DNA of 64,000 nt from Lantana camara. Lineage: Eukaryota > Streptophyta > Magnoliopsida > Lamiales > Verbenaceae. The notes below the pieces were generated by a model, which was not told the origin of the DNA, made no database searches, and saw nothing but the letters and a program-made list of their open reading frames with translations. The position numbers and the translations under genes are program-made. Below, in pieces: positions 33,087 to 44,301 of the stretch. The DNA is taken from NCBI GenBank assembly GCA_037501455.1, contig CM074865.1, positions 7,947,001 through 8,011,000 on the forward strand, in the 5' to 3' direction. The stretch's first letter is position 1; each line of letters starts with the position of its first letter.

Positions 33087-33620
33087 ATGTCTAAAAATCC
33101 ACTTAGTGCTATCCTTGAGGCCAATAAATTGACTGGCTCAAATTATGCTGATTGGCTTCGCAATCTCAAGATTGTCTTGGATTCTGAAAAGAGGACCTAT
33201 GTATTGACACAGTCTCCTCCCGATGTCATACCTGATGACATGGCAGATGATGAGAGGGAAACAGCTCTCAAGTGGCAAGAAGATGATCTACAGGCTAGAT
33301 GTCTAATGCTTGCCACTATGTCTCCCGAGTTGCAGAGGCAGCATGCTGAGATGCGCAACTCGTCAGAGATCCATCTTCACTTGGAACAGATTTACAAGCC
33401 CATCAATAGGATTGATCGATTCGCGGCATCTAACGAGTTATTCTCACTCAAGATGGCTGAGGGATCAAGTGTTCATGAACACTGTATTAAGGCTTTAGGC
33501 CTTATTGAAAAGCTTGCAAGTCTCGAGGTGATCATGGATAATGAGCTTTACATAGATCTTAACCTCTCTGCCACATTCGTTCAAACAGTTCATAATAAAC
33601 TTCAATATGAATGGAGCTAA
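33087..33620 (+). pseudogene. gag: gag part 1 of outer element
   Basis: The frame starts ATG at 33087 (MSKNPLSAILEANKLTGSNY) and runs through the copia gag domain. Near 33566-33576 homology leaves this frame and continues in the next one (KQFIINFNMNGAKVSVEELM), so a short indel has caused a frameshift. The visible end at 33620 is an out-of-frame stop. Confidence 0.85.
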
Positions 33621-35997
33621 AGTTTCAGTTGAGGAACTGATGAACATGCTCGTAACTGCCGAGCGAACTATGAAGAAGGACAAAGTTGTTTTCTTAGTAG
33701 GTTCATCTTCATCCCAGACTAAGGCTGCAAAGCTTAAGAAGGGCAAAGGAAAGAGTTTCCAAAAGAAGAAAAAGACCCTTAAGCCCACCGGTGGGGTTAA
33801 GAAAGCGAACACTAAGAAAAAGACCAATCAAGCTGAGGATCAGTGCTTCCATTGCAAGAAACCAGGGCATTGGAAAAGGAACTGTAAGGAGTACTTAGCT
33901 ACCCTTACAAAAGGTATAAATCTCATTGAAATTAACCTTTCATTCAATTCTAATAATTGGGTATTAGACTCTGGATGCGCTTCTCACATCTGTAATACGT
34001 TACAGGGAATGAGCAACGTCCGTGAGGTTGATGAAAGAGAACATGTTCTTCGAGTGGGCAATGGAGCAAGAGTTGCAGCAAAGGCCATAGGACATGTTAG
34101 GTTAATGTTAGGAGATTGTTTTATTTTAGTATTGAACAATGTTTTATTTGTTCCAGAGTTAGTTAAAAACATTATTTCCATTCCTGTACTAGACTTGGAA
34201 GGTTTTTCCTTCTCTATTACTAATGCTATGTTTTACATTTTGAAGAATGATTCTTCACATGCATTAGGGTCTTTACAAAATGGTTTGTATTTAACTAATA
34301 CTAATTTAAATCTCCTAAATGTCGAACGAGAAAACAAACGAAAATCAAATGACCAAACTTCAGCAAAGATTTGGCATGCTAGACTTGGACATATCTCCAA
34401 GAATAGGCTTCTAAAGATGGTTAACTTAGGATCATTCAGTACGAATGATCTAAACGAGTTAACCACTTGTGAATCCTGTTTAAAGGGAAAGATGACTAAG
34501 TCCCCTTTTAAAGGGCATGTAGAGCGAAGCCAAAATCTTTTGGATTTGATCCATACAGATGTTTGCGGACCACTAAATGTTAGTACCCGAAACGGCTGTA
34601 ATTACTTCATCACATTTACTGATGATTTCAGTAGATATGGGTATGTGTACCTGATGAAACATAAGTCTGAGGCCTTTGAGAAATTCATAGAGTTTAAGAC
34701 AGAGGTTGAGAACCAAACATATCGCAAAATTAAGGCTCTTCGATCAGATCGAGGTGGCGAGTATTTAAGTGATCTCTTTATTGGTTATTTGAAAGATAAT
34801 GGGATTATCTCACAATGGACTCCGCCCGGGACTCCTCAGCTGAATGGGGTTTCCGAGCGACGAAATCGGACTTTATTGGATATGGTCCGATCCATGATGA
34901 GTTTCACGGATCTTCTAGTATCGTTTTGGGGCTATGCCCTTGAAACGGCCGCGAAGATAATTAATTTAGTTCCTTCCAAATCTGTGCCCGAAATACCATA
35001 TAAGATGTGGTTTTCAAAACCCCCTACTTATTCATACCTTAGAGTTTGGGGATGTCCTGCATACGTCAAAAGACTAGTGGGAGACAAATTGGATTCCAGA
35101 TCCAGTTTGTGCAAATTTGTAGGATACCCTAGAGAGTCTGTGGGTTACTATTTTTATGATCCCTCGGAACAAAAGGTGTTTGTTTCGAGGAATGCCACTT
35201 TTCTAGAAAAAGAGTTTCTAGTTGAAAAGTCAGGCAAGATTGCAGAACTTACTGAAGTTCAACAAGAACCTACAAATGATCAAGCAATGGAACCTTCCTC
35301 TTTCCCACAACAAGAAGTAAACACAAGCCCTCGCAGATCTGTGAGAACAATTAGACCGCCAGACCGACTCAATTTGCTAACTGAAACCGGTCAATCGGAT
35401 AGTGATCCAAGATCATATGATGATGCAATATCGGATAGAGATTCGATGAAATGGCAGCAAGCCATGAATTCCGAAATGGACTCTATGTACTCCAACAAGG
35501 TATGGACCTTGGTAGATCTTCCTGAAGGCGAGAAAGCTATAGGATGTAAATGGATCTACAAGCGAAAGCTTGGAGCTGATGGAGAAGTGGCAACCTACAA
35601 GGCTAGGTTGGTTGCTAAGGGATACACTCAAAGGCCAGGTGTTGACTTTGAGGAAACGTATTCCCCTGTAGCAATGCCTAAATCCATTCGGATACTTCTA
35701 GCCATAGCTGCGTACTATGATTACGAAATATGGCAAATGGATGTGAAAACGGCTTTTCTAAATGGAGATTTAGATAAAGACATTTATATGGAACAACCGG
35801 AAGGTTTCATATCCAGTGGGAGCGAACAGAAAGTCTGTAAACTCCAGAGATCCATATATGGACTCAAACAGGCGTCTAGAAGTTGGAACATCCGTTTTGA
35901 TGAGACAGTCAAATCGTTTGGCTTTATCAAGAACGAGTATGAACCATGTGTTTACAAGAAAATTAGTGGGCGAGTCGTACAATTTTTGGTGTTGTAA
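33577..35997 (+). pseudogene. pol: gag end, protease, integrase and RT of outer element
   Basis: In the shifted frame come the end of gag with a Lys-rich stretch and CCHC knuckle CFHCKKPGHWKRNC, the protease (VLDSGCASHIC), integrase zinc region (WHARLGHISKNR...CESCLKGK), integrase core (HTDVCGP, SDRGGEYL, NGVSERRNRT) and reverse transcriptase (QMDVKTAFLNGDL). The frame is closed by TAA at 35995-35997, precisely where the first residue of the catalytic YVDD box belongs; VDDILLIGN follows in the same frame. Confidence 0.9.
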
Positions 35998-36984
35998 GTA
36001 GACGATATCTTACTCATTGGGAATGAGAAAGATGTGCTACAAACAACAAAGACTTGGTTGTCTACTCAGTTTTCCATGAAGGACTTGGGAGAAGCTTCAT
36101 TTATTCTCGGTATAAAAATCTATAGAGATAGATCAAAGAGATTAATAGGTATGTCCCAAGTTCAGTACATAGACAAAGTACTGAAACGATTCAGTACGGA
36201 GGAATCTAAGAGAGGATTCCTACCAATGAGACATGGGTTGATCCTCTCTAAATCAATGTGTCCTAACACTGAAGAAGAGAAGGATAGGATGTCTCCTATA
36301 CCCTATGCATCTGCAATAGGGAGCATAATGTATGCTATGTTATGTACTAGACCTGATGTCGCATACGCTTTGAGCGTTACAAGTCGATTTCAGTCAAACT
36401 TTGGTGAGAGTCACTGGTCTGCCATGAAATCCATCCTTGAGTACTTGAAAAGGACTAAGGATTTATTTCTTGTATACGGTGGAAAGGGAGAACTGAAATT
36501 AGAAGGATACACCGACTCAAGCTTCCAGTCGGATGTAGACGACTTTAAATCCATGTCCGGATTCATATTCCGGTGAAATGGTGGTGCAGTAAGTTGGAAA
36601 AGTTCCAAACAGGAAACTACTGCCGACTCCACTTGTGAAGCGGAGTATATAGCTGCATCAGAGGCAGCGAAAGAAGGTGTGTGGACGAAAAACTTCATCC
36701 AAGAGTTGGATGTAGTGCCTAGCATTGCTGACCCGATCGTTGTCTTATGTGACAATAACGGAGTGATTGCATAATCAAAGGAACCAAGAGCTCATCAACG
36801 GTCAAAGCACATCCTAAGAAGATTTCATCTAATTAGAGAAATCATAGAAAGAGGCGACGTTATTGTGGAACGTGTACCCTCGGCAGAAAACGTAGCAGAC
36901 CCACTTACTAAACCTCTTAGCCAAAAGGTCTTTGAAGGACATCTCCAGGAGATGGGTCTTAAGGCTATGGGCAATTGGCTCTGA
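35998..36984 (+). pseudogene. pol: RT end and RNase H of outer element
   Basis: Continues in frame from VDDILLIGN. It contains MKDLGEASFILGIKI, YASAIGSIMYAMLCTRPDVA and RNase H motifs (GYTDSSFQSD, CEAEYIAASEAAKE, CDNNGVIA). Two more in-frame stops occur, TGA at 36574-36576 and TAA at 36772-36774. The natural end appears to be TGA at 36982-36984, close to the 3' LTR. Confidence 0.9.
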
Positions 36985-36988
36985 GGGC

Positions 36989-36998
36989 AAGTGGGAGA
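36989..36998 (+). other. polypurine tract of outer element
   Basis: AAGTGGGAGA directly precedes the 3' LTR and is the expected primer for plus-strand DNA synthesis. Confidence 0.8.
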
Positions 36999-36999
36999 T

Positions 37000-38966
37000 T
37001 GTTAGAGTAGTGCCCTAGAAGAGCCAAATAGTTTAGGCCTCTTTTTGTAAACTACTCTTATTAGCAGCAATTTGTGACATTAATGTAATAATAAATGTAA
37101 CGTTTCATAGTCGTTTAATTCTATGTGGCCAATTCATCATGTCTCATTCAAGTTTATTAATTGCATATTATAACTGTTTGTGTATGGATGAAACCCCAAG
37201 GTCACATTAAGCTACGGGACTTGACCTCGCATAGGGATGGAGGTTATGAAACAAGTCTCTATGGCGTGACCTAAACCAACTCCAAGTCGAAGAGTCTAAT
37301 AAGCACGGGGATGTTGACTTGACTCGTTTGAGACTTGCTCATACGACGTGCCTTTTAGAAAGGTTACTTTGTTTCATAAGTATTGAATGTAGAGACATTC
37401 ACACGCGTATGGGGGTGCTTGTTAGGGAACAAGTACACTGAGGATCCCGACAGGAACACCTCAATGGGGTAAGGCTTTTACGCCTTAATGATGAGGTTGG
37501 TTCCCTAGTTATGGTAGTGTCTAAATGGTCCTTAGACTTGAGGCTCCATTGATGCTCTGTGCATGACAAGGGCAATGTTTGATATGCGCCTAGAGATTCA
37601 TGGGTTCCATGAATCTCGTTATGGTTGTATGTTGGCATTGTTCGAATCATGTATGGGGGCATATGAGAGGCCAACATAGAATCTATCGCTCGTCTAGAAG
37701 AACGAGTGAATCACCCATGAGTTCTATTGTAGCACATTCCACTTAAATCCTTGCGCAAGGTAGTGAGATCTAAATTAGGAAATGAGTTTCCTAGAGTGTT
37801 AGATCAAATGGAATTGCTATTAGAATTAATTCATAGCATTAGGACTAATAGGGTTCTATTATTCCCATGCCCTAGGTCCTAATCGGGGATTAGACGATAG
37901 AAGGATCTTATCTCACGGTATCCATGAGACTGAAAGGTTCACAGCATAAACTTCACCTGTTGGATGGGTGGTCATGAGCTTGTCACTAGACATCGATCAT
38001 GATCTGTAGGTACTGATTAATTAAAAGGAGTTTTAATTAAACAGTGATTAATTGAAAGAGTTCAATTAAATCAATAAGATAAAAGATTATCTGAAATACC
38101 ACATTAAGAATGTGGGTCTACTACTATTCATTGGTGAACCTAAGGGGTCACACAATGACTCTAATTGAACAACAAGATTATCTAAAGATCAATAGAGATT
38201 GATTGATGAATTAAAAGAGTTTAATTTATGAGAGAGTAATTAATTAATAATTGTATTAATTAATTTATGCTTAATTGTTAAGCTATTGAGAATAGATGTT
38301 AAAGAGTTAACATTAATTTAAATAAGTGTATTTAAATTAATTGGACTAGAAATTTAATTAGGAGTAATTAATTTTTAAGTCCACAAATTTAATTAGATGT
38401 TGGACTTTTGATTTAATTATTGTAATTAAATTAAGTCCACTAATTAAATAAATATTGGGCCTTTTAATTTAATTAGTAGTAATTTAATTAAAGCCCATTA
38501 TATCAACTAGCTCAGCCCATAAGGTTTTTGACCTAGGGTTAAGCATATAAACAGATTTGTGAGAAGAAAGAAATGATCGTTGTTTTTCTTCTTTTCTGCT
38601 TTCTCTCCAAGTCTCTCTCTTCTCTCTCTTTTCTCAATACAGTATTGAGAATACTATTAGATAATCAATATCTAATTAGTGTTCTAGTGTGCTAATTGAT
38701 TAGTTATTCAATTACGAGTCGTGGACTACCTTAGAGGAATTCCGCGTGGGATTCTTGGAAGAAGATCGGATAGAAGAGAAGCGGGTAGGTTTTGGAAAAC
38801 CTTCTAGTCATCGTCATCAATAGGAAGCGAAAGAGGTATTTGATTCTTCTTTGGTTTAAATCGTAAATCTTTAATCAAAGGTGATCTTGTTTGGAATTCC
38901 GATAAATTGATTTATAATCCCTAAAAATTTTAATTTCCGCTGCGTTAGGGTTGACGAATTCCAACA
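37000..38966 (+). repeat. 3' LTR of outer copia element
   Basis: 1967 bp, same length as the 5' LTR and differing at four positions by my count. Followed by target duplication ATTGC at 38967-38971. Confidence 0.95.
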
Positions 38967-38971
38967 ATTGC

Positions 38972-40379
38972 AACTCTACGATATAATTAATAGGGTTGTG
39001 AATTGTGATGTATATTTAGTTTTTAGATAGAAAATAAATAAATAATAATTGAACCTAAAGAGAATTTATAACGATAATGCCAATTTATTCATAGCTATAT
39101 ATGATTAAAGAGAACATTTAAGTTGCAATTAATTGTCACTAATTCCTTTTCTTGTAATATTTCCCATCATTATTCAATTTCCATAAGTAAAAAGAAAACA
39201 AAAACCATTATTTTAATTTATAAGAGTAGTTTTACTTTTACACAAGAACTAATTAAGCCCAATAACCCAATATTATACATATGCTATGTTTATTAATACT
39301 TCCACACGTTATGATATACGGATATTTTTAAAACATTATTTTATTGTACCGTTTCGAACATTCGTATCGAATATCATATTCAATACTTCTCACATGAAAA
39401 TTTTTAAAAAGATATATATACAGTCATATTCGTGTCATGTCGTGTCTTTATGTCCGTATTCATGTATAATATACCTATATATTACATAGTAATATTAATA
39501 AAACCCATACACCAAACCTCATACATACAAAGAATGAAACATATGTCCATGATTAACAATTAATAAAAAATTAAGTTAATAGACTGTCAACCACCTGTCA
39601 CACTTAAACAAAAGCAAAGCAGAGCAAATTGAGTCAATGAGATGATACTCCATCACAAGATGTCAATCAAGTCTTAAGACATAGTCATAATTAAGACAAT
39701 AATGACTCCCACTAACCTTCACTAACCAAAATTAGATAATACAAATTAAATAAAAATATTTAATTCCATAAAAATATAAATTAAATTTCCCAGTCTTTTG
39801 TTATCTGTCCCTGTCCCCACCATTACATTCCATCATCACAACCAGAAATATTCAAGCAAATAACAATTATTTTTATTTTAAGAAAAAGGGGAAAAATAAT
39901 AAAATTGGTAAAAAAATAAAGAAAAACAGAGAGCAGAGAGAGTCCTTTATCTTTCTTCATCTTTTAGTCTTGCAAAGATCCTAATTCAACCAATATAACA
40001 GCTATACTCCCAACTCCAATCCCCAGAACAATTCCACATTTTGAAGGTGATTGATTGAAGCCCTAGTTTTTGAATTATTTGAGGAATTTTCCGAAAGATT
40101 TCTTCTTTTTCTTATTGGGTTGTTGCTAAACCCTAATGTGGAATTCGTTTATGGTTGCTAGCTGTTGATTGTGATTCCAAGCCCTAGTTTTTGGGACATT
40201 AGAGTTTCAACTCTTCCACTCTTTGACAAGTTTCTGAGAGTTGAAGCCCTAATTTTGGTGCCCTTTGTGCTCGATTTCGTATCCCCAAATTCAATTACCC
40301 CAAATACTACCTCGAATTGTAGCCGGCATTTCCGATTCAAAACCCTAATTGGAGCTGAAACGGGGGTTATAATCGAAAT
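38972..40379 (+). other. intergenic spacer and 5' UTR of the TPR gene
   Basis: AT-rich with no gene. About 39290-39480 holds a decayed family A MITE (AAACATTATTTTATTGTACC ... GTCATGTCGTGTC). The last 400 bases or so, with a pyrimidine-rich patch near 39940-39970, are probably promoter and 5' UTR of the gene at 40380. Confidence 0.65.
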
Positions 40380-42818
40380 ATGACGACACGAGGGAGCAGA
40401 TCGGAGAAAGTGAAGAGAATTTTCCAGCAATTCGACGCGAACCGTGATGGGGGTTTGAACCGGGACGAAATGGCGGCGTTGGTGGTGGCCGTGAACCCTA
40501 GGGTTAAATTCAGCGACGAGCAAATTAGCGCAATTCTCGACGAGGTTTTCCGGACGTACGGGGAATTCATCGACGGTGAAAAAGGGCTCACATTTGACGG
40601 CCTCCTCCGCACTTACGACGATGGGGCTGGTGATGTGGACCGAGATTTTGACGCCCTTGGGCTTGAGCTGAAGCCATTGGAGGACAAGAATGGGATTTCG
40701 CAAGCTTCTGAAGAGGCGGCCTCGTCGTCTTCTGTTGCAGATGAGCGTGTCATGGAACCCCACAAGAAGCAGCGCACTGCTGCGTGGGCTGCTTCTCCAA
40801 ACCATGGTATTGTGTTTGACGATACATGGAAGCTTGTTGATGATTTGGAGATTTTAATTAAAAGGCTGAAATCGAAGCAGTTGAAGGATGGGAAGATAAA
40901 GAATGATAACTCTGATGTTTTCTCAGATCCTGGATGGTCTAGGGAGCTTGGCCCGTCAACTGAGCTTTCAGATAAGAGAGTGGTTTGGGATGAATCAGGC
41001 CCGGATTATGCAGGCTTTGTGAAAGAATTGGGGGTTTTGAGGTCGAGGGCCGATAGAGCTCGTTCAAGAGCTGAGGCTTTTGATGGGCAAATGGCGATCG
41101 GTCGTGTGTTGTATGAGCATTATCTGTTTAAGGAAGCTTTGGTGAGTTTTAAGAGGGCTTGTGAATTGACCCCATTTGATGTGAAACCTCATTTTAGAGC
41201 AGGGAATTGTTTGTACGTTCTTGGGAAGCATAATGAAGCTAAAGGTGAGTTTTTACTTGCATTAGAAGCTGCTGAGGCTGGTGGGAATCAGTGGGCGTAT
41301 TTATTGCCTCAGATTCATGTCAATTTGGGAATTGCCCTCGAAGGTGAAGGTATGGTTCTCAGTGCTTGTGAACATTATAGAGAAGCTGCTATTTTATGTC
41401 CCACACATTTTAGGGCTTTGAAGCTTTTGGGTAGTGCTCTGTTCGGTGTTGGGGAGTATAAGGCTGCTGTTAAGGCTCTAGAGGAGGCTATTTATATGAA
41501 GAATGATTATGCAGATGCACATTGTGATTTAGCTTCAGCTTTGCATGCTATGGGCGATGATGAAAACGCCATTAAGGAGTTTCAAAAGGCAATTGATCTA
41601 AAACCCGGCCATGTTGATGCTCTTTACAATTTGGGAGGGCTATATATGGATATGGGTAGGTATCAGAGAGCTTCTGAAATGTACACTAGAGTTTTGGGAG
41701 TATGGCCAAATCATTGGAGAGCACAGCTAAACAAAGCTGTCAGTTTGTTAGGAGCTGGAGAAACAGAGGAAGCTAAGAAAGCTCTGAAAGAAGCTCTAAA
41801 AATGACGAACAGGGTCGAATTACACGATGCTATAGCACACTTGAAGCAGCTTCAGAAGAGGAAATTGAGGGGAAATGGAAACGGCAATGAGGCAGCCTTT
41901 ATTACCGTGGAGGCTTCAAAATTCAAAACTGTGGGCGAGAAAACCACATTAAGGCCAGAATTGGCTACTGCCCTTGATATTAGAGCCTTTCAGAGGATCA
42001 CCAGGTTGAATAGGTGTGAAATTGAACTAATAAAGAAGCAAATGAGTGAAGAGGACGTGCCGGTTTCCTACTCAGGCAGTGGCATGCCTGAAAAGTCAAT
42101 ACGAAAGGCTTCATTGGAAGGAATCCTTCGAAAATTACTTAATTTCTTGAAGGCCGAAACTTTTGTGGGAGCTGTGAAAGCTATAAACCAGAAAATCCTG
42201 TGTGTTTTAGATGATTCTGAGTCGGGCCGTGTAGATTTAGGCATGTTTTTTGCTGTTCTTGCCCCTTTATGTGGTGGATCTGCAGAAAAGCGTAAGCAGG
42301 TTGCATATGACGCACTTTTATGGCGACCTGTAAACGAGGGCAATTCTCAGATCAAGAAATCTGATGCCCTTAAGTACGTTAAACTTTTGAGGGCCATTTA
42401 CATCCCTTCACATGGGATTAGTGAAATGCTGGAAATCCATGGAGAAACAGATAATTCCTTAGTTTCATTACAAGAGTTTGTTACAATGTTTGATGATCAA
42501 GAATGGGGGTTCAGCATAATGTCCACTTTGTTGAAACTTGAACACGGAGACAGGAGTCGTCATGGCAACCATGTCTGCGCGACGTGCCGTTATCCAATCA
42601 TCGGATCCCGTTTCAAGGAGATGAAATCCCATTTCAGCTTGTGCAGCCAATGTTACAGCGAAGGGAAAGTGCCCTCTAGTTGCAAGCAAGAGGAGTACAG
42701 ATTTAAAGAATATGCAAACGAGACGGAAGCTGTTAAAGACAAATGCCTGTGGTTCGGCTCGAAAAGCAGCAGTTCGAGAAGCAGTTCCAAAAGCAGTTCT
42801 TCTCATAGTGGCTCCTGA
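40380..42818 (+). CDS. EF-hand and TPR repeat protein, At1g05150/At2g32450-like
   Basis: Intronless, 812 aa. An EF-hand calcium loop at residues 19-30 (DANRDGGLNRDE) has the acidic residues at positions 1, 5 and 12. A second, weaker EF-like region follows near 45-75. An acidic, Ser-rich linker leads to tandem tetratricopeptide repeats at about 225-490, with typical units such as AHCDLASALHAMGDDENAIK and ALYNLGGLYMDMGRYQRASE. The C-terminal part has a Cys-rich zinc-type motif, CATCRYPIIG plus CSQCYSEGKVPSSC (about 733-772), and a Ser-rich tail. Length and order fit the Arabidopsis relatives (about 800 aa), which remain poorly characterised. TPRs imply protein binding and the EF-hand calcium control; both roles are inferred. 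The ATG directly precedes the EF-hand and upstream sequence is non-coding. Confidence 0.92.
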   Translation: MTTRGSRSEKVKRIFQQFDANRDGGLNRDEMAALVVAVNPRVKFSDEQISAILDEVFRTYGEFIDGEKGLTFDGLLRTYDDGAGDVDRDFDALGLELKPLEDKNGISQASEEAASSSSVADERVMEPHKKQRTAAWAASPNHGIVFDDTWKLVDDLEILIKRLKSKQLKDGKIKNDNSDVFSDPGWSRELGPSTELSDKRVVWDESGPDYAGFVKELGVLRSRADRARSRAEAFDGQMAIGRVLYEHYLFKEALVSFKRACELTPFDVKPHFRAGNCLYVLGKHNEAKGEFLLALEAAEAGGNQWAYLLPQIHVNLGIALEGEGMVLSACEHYREAAILCPTHFRALKLLGSALFGVGEYKAAVKALEEAIYMKNDYADAHCDLASALHAMGDDENAIKEFQKAIDLKPGHVDALYNLGGLYMDMGRYQRASEMYTRVLGVWPNHWRAQLNKAVSLLGAGETEEAKKALKEALKMTNRVELHDAIAHLKQLQKRKLRGNGNGNEAAFITVEASKFKTVGEKTTLRPELATALDIRAFQRITRLNRCEIELIKKQMSEEDVPVSYSGSGMPEKSIRKASLEGILRKLLNFLKAETFVGAVKAINQKILCVLDDSESGRVDLGMFFAVLAPLCGGSAEKRKQVAYDALLWRPVNEGNSQIKKSDALKYVKLLRAIYIPSHGISEMLEIHGETDNSLVSLQEFVTMFDDQEWGFSIMSTLLKLEHGDRSRHGNHVCATCRYPIIGSRFKEMKSHFSLCSQCYSEGKVPSSCKQEEYRFKEYANETEAVKDKCLWFGSKSSSSRSSSKSSSSHSGS

Positions 42819-43158
42819 TTGAATGACCGGTCATCTCTTAATCCTGGTGTTTAGTTGTTGAGTGTGAGTTGTATAACTTGTGGAATGTTTTTGTACAATA
42901 AATCCTTTTTTTTCCAAGTCTTGACAGTGAATTCTTTGTTTCTTCTTCTCTGTGTAGCAATGTGTGTAGAGAGGGTTGTGTCCATTGTTGTTGCAGATTT
43001 GTTGCTGGTCTCTGACTTCTTACGAGTCTTGTGGCTATTGGAGGTGTAAATTCTGTCATAAATTTATGAAGTTTGTAGTATCTGGCTATGTTGTCTTCAT
43101 TCAGCAGCTCTTTTATTTGGCAATTGGCTTGCTATTCTGGTCTTGGCCTTTGGGACGT

Positions 43159-43285
43159 ATGTAGTCTTTAATTGCCTCTTTATGGATAAAACAAAAATAA
43201 AATGCCAAAATTTTTTAAAAAAAGGTATGTTGTCTTTAATTGCCTCTTTATTGATAAAACAAAAATAAAATGCCAAAAAAAAAAT
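43159..43285 (+). repeat. ~60-bp tandem duplication
   Basis: Two copies starting TATGTAGTCTTTAATTGCC (43159) and TATGTTGTCTTTAATTGCC (43226) continue through CTCTTTAT, GATAAAACAAAAATAAAATG and CCAAAA, with only a few differences. Confidence 0.9.
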
Positions 43286-43321
43286 TTTAAAATGCCAATT
43301 TTTTTTTTTTTTTTTAAATGC

Positions 43322-43329
43322 AAAAAAAA
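43322..43329 (-). terminator. Pol III terminator of tRNA-Glu
   Basis: On the minus strand a run of eight T follows one base after the tRNA 3' end, a standard RNA polymerase III stop signal. Confidence 0.85.
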
Positions 43330-43330
43330 T

Positions 43331-43402
43331 TCCGTTGCCGGGACTCGAACCCGGGTCTTTCGGGTGAGAGCCGAATATCCTAACCAACTAGACTACAACG
43401 GA
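43331..43402 (-). tRNA. tRNA-Glu (anticodon CTC)
   Basis: 72 nt on the minus strand. The acceptor stem TCCGTTG pairs with CAACGGA. The A box is TAGTCTAGTTGG and the B box GGTTCGAGTCC. The anticodon loop CTCTCAC in its stem gives CTC, reading GAG. The cloverleaf is complete and matches the usual plant nuclear tRNA-Glu, with no intron. CCA is not encoded, as normal. Confidence 0.96.
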
Positions 43403-44301
43403 TTTATGTATAAAAAAGAAATATTAATTATTTATTAGTTAATTTAAATAAAGGATTCGTGTCCAAAAGAAAATTATTATTTATTTATTAGTTAATATAA
43501 ATAAATAATCAAATGTGTACATATTTTTTGGTAGAGTATATAATGTATTTTTAATTATATAATGGGTTTAATTACATTTTTTATTTTTTTAAGTATTTTA
43601 CAATTTGCTACCCCAATTTTTTAATATTATCGGTTGTCGCTTAAAGTATCATACAGTCTTTTTTCGATTTTTAGATTTTCTTTTAATTGTAGAGATTGTT
43701 CTTAATTCGCATCAATTTTAATCTATTAAAATTTTATCTCCACACATATTTTTTGACTGAAAATTTTTGTTAAATGTCTTTTTATTCTTGAAAAGAAATA
43801 GAATTGTTAGAAAAAAATTTCAAGTATCAAATTGTAATATTTATCATACTTCGTGCGACAATCAATAACAATAAGTTATTTGAATTTCAAAAGAAAAATA
43901 ATAAAATATTTGAGTAGAAAAATATAATTAACCTATATAAAAAGTGATTATGAGTCTCTACATGTATTTATTAACTACAATTATAAAGGAACTTCCATCC
44001 TTGTACCAATTTAAAATACCTTTATGTCCCTATTTTATTTCCCAAAAGTACCCAAAATTTAATCTTATTAAAGAAAACTAAAATAAAGTAAGGACTAAGG
44101 ATGACCAAAATTGCAAAAATATCAAATAATATAATTATGTAATTAAATATTTAAGTGTTTTGGGAATTTTGAACCTAATTTGGCATACCTAAAATTTGAG
44201 AATAAAAAGAAACTTTTCGCCCATTCCGTTGGCATTGAAAGGCGGCAGAAGTTATTCACATCAGAGGGAAGCGACTCCTTACTTGTTGTCGAGGCGAAAA
44301 C
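43403..44301. other. AT-rich spacer between tRNA and zinc-knuckle gene
   Basis: No gene or clear repeat seen. The last 150 bases (from about 44150) are less AT-rich and are probably the 5' UTR and promoter of the gene that follows. Confidence 0.6.

Larger units (their letters stand above)
22351..38966 (+). mobile_element. outer Ty1/copia LTR retrotransposon, with a second copia element inside it
   Basis: LTRs of 1967 bp (22351-24317 and 37000-38966) begin TGTTAG and end CCAACA. The 5-bp target duplication ATTGC (22346-22350 and 38967-38971) is perfect. A tRNA-Met-type primer site follows the 5' LTR and a purine tract precedes the 3' LTR. Without the inner insertion the element is about 9.9 kb. 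Domain order protease-integrase-RT-RNase H marks Ty1/copia; the long LTR and gag resemble the Angela/BARE lineage, from memory. I count four substitutions between the LTRs (22364/37013, 23468/38117, 23699/38348, 23808/38457), about 99.8% identity. The coding region is broken by one frameshift and three stop codons, so it cannot supply its own pol. Confidence 0.95.
42819..43330. other. 3' UTR of TPR gene and spacer before tRNA
   Basis: The first part is probably 3' UTR of the TPR gene, with AATAAA near 42898-42903 as a possible poly(A) signal. A tandem duplication at 43159-43285 and A/T homopolymers fill the rest. Confidence 0.6.

Noticed and set aside
40158..40805. 215-codon minus-strand frame at the start of the TPR gene
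   Set aside because: Overlaps the conserved EF-hand coding sequence on the other strand and resembles nothing known.
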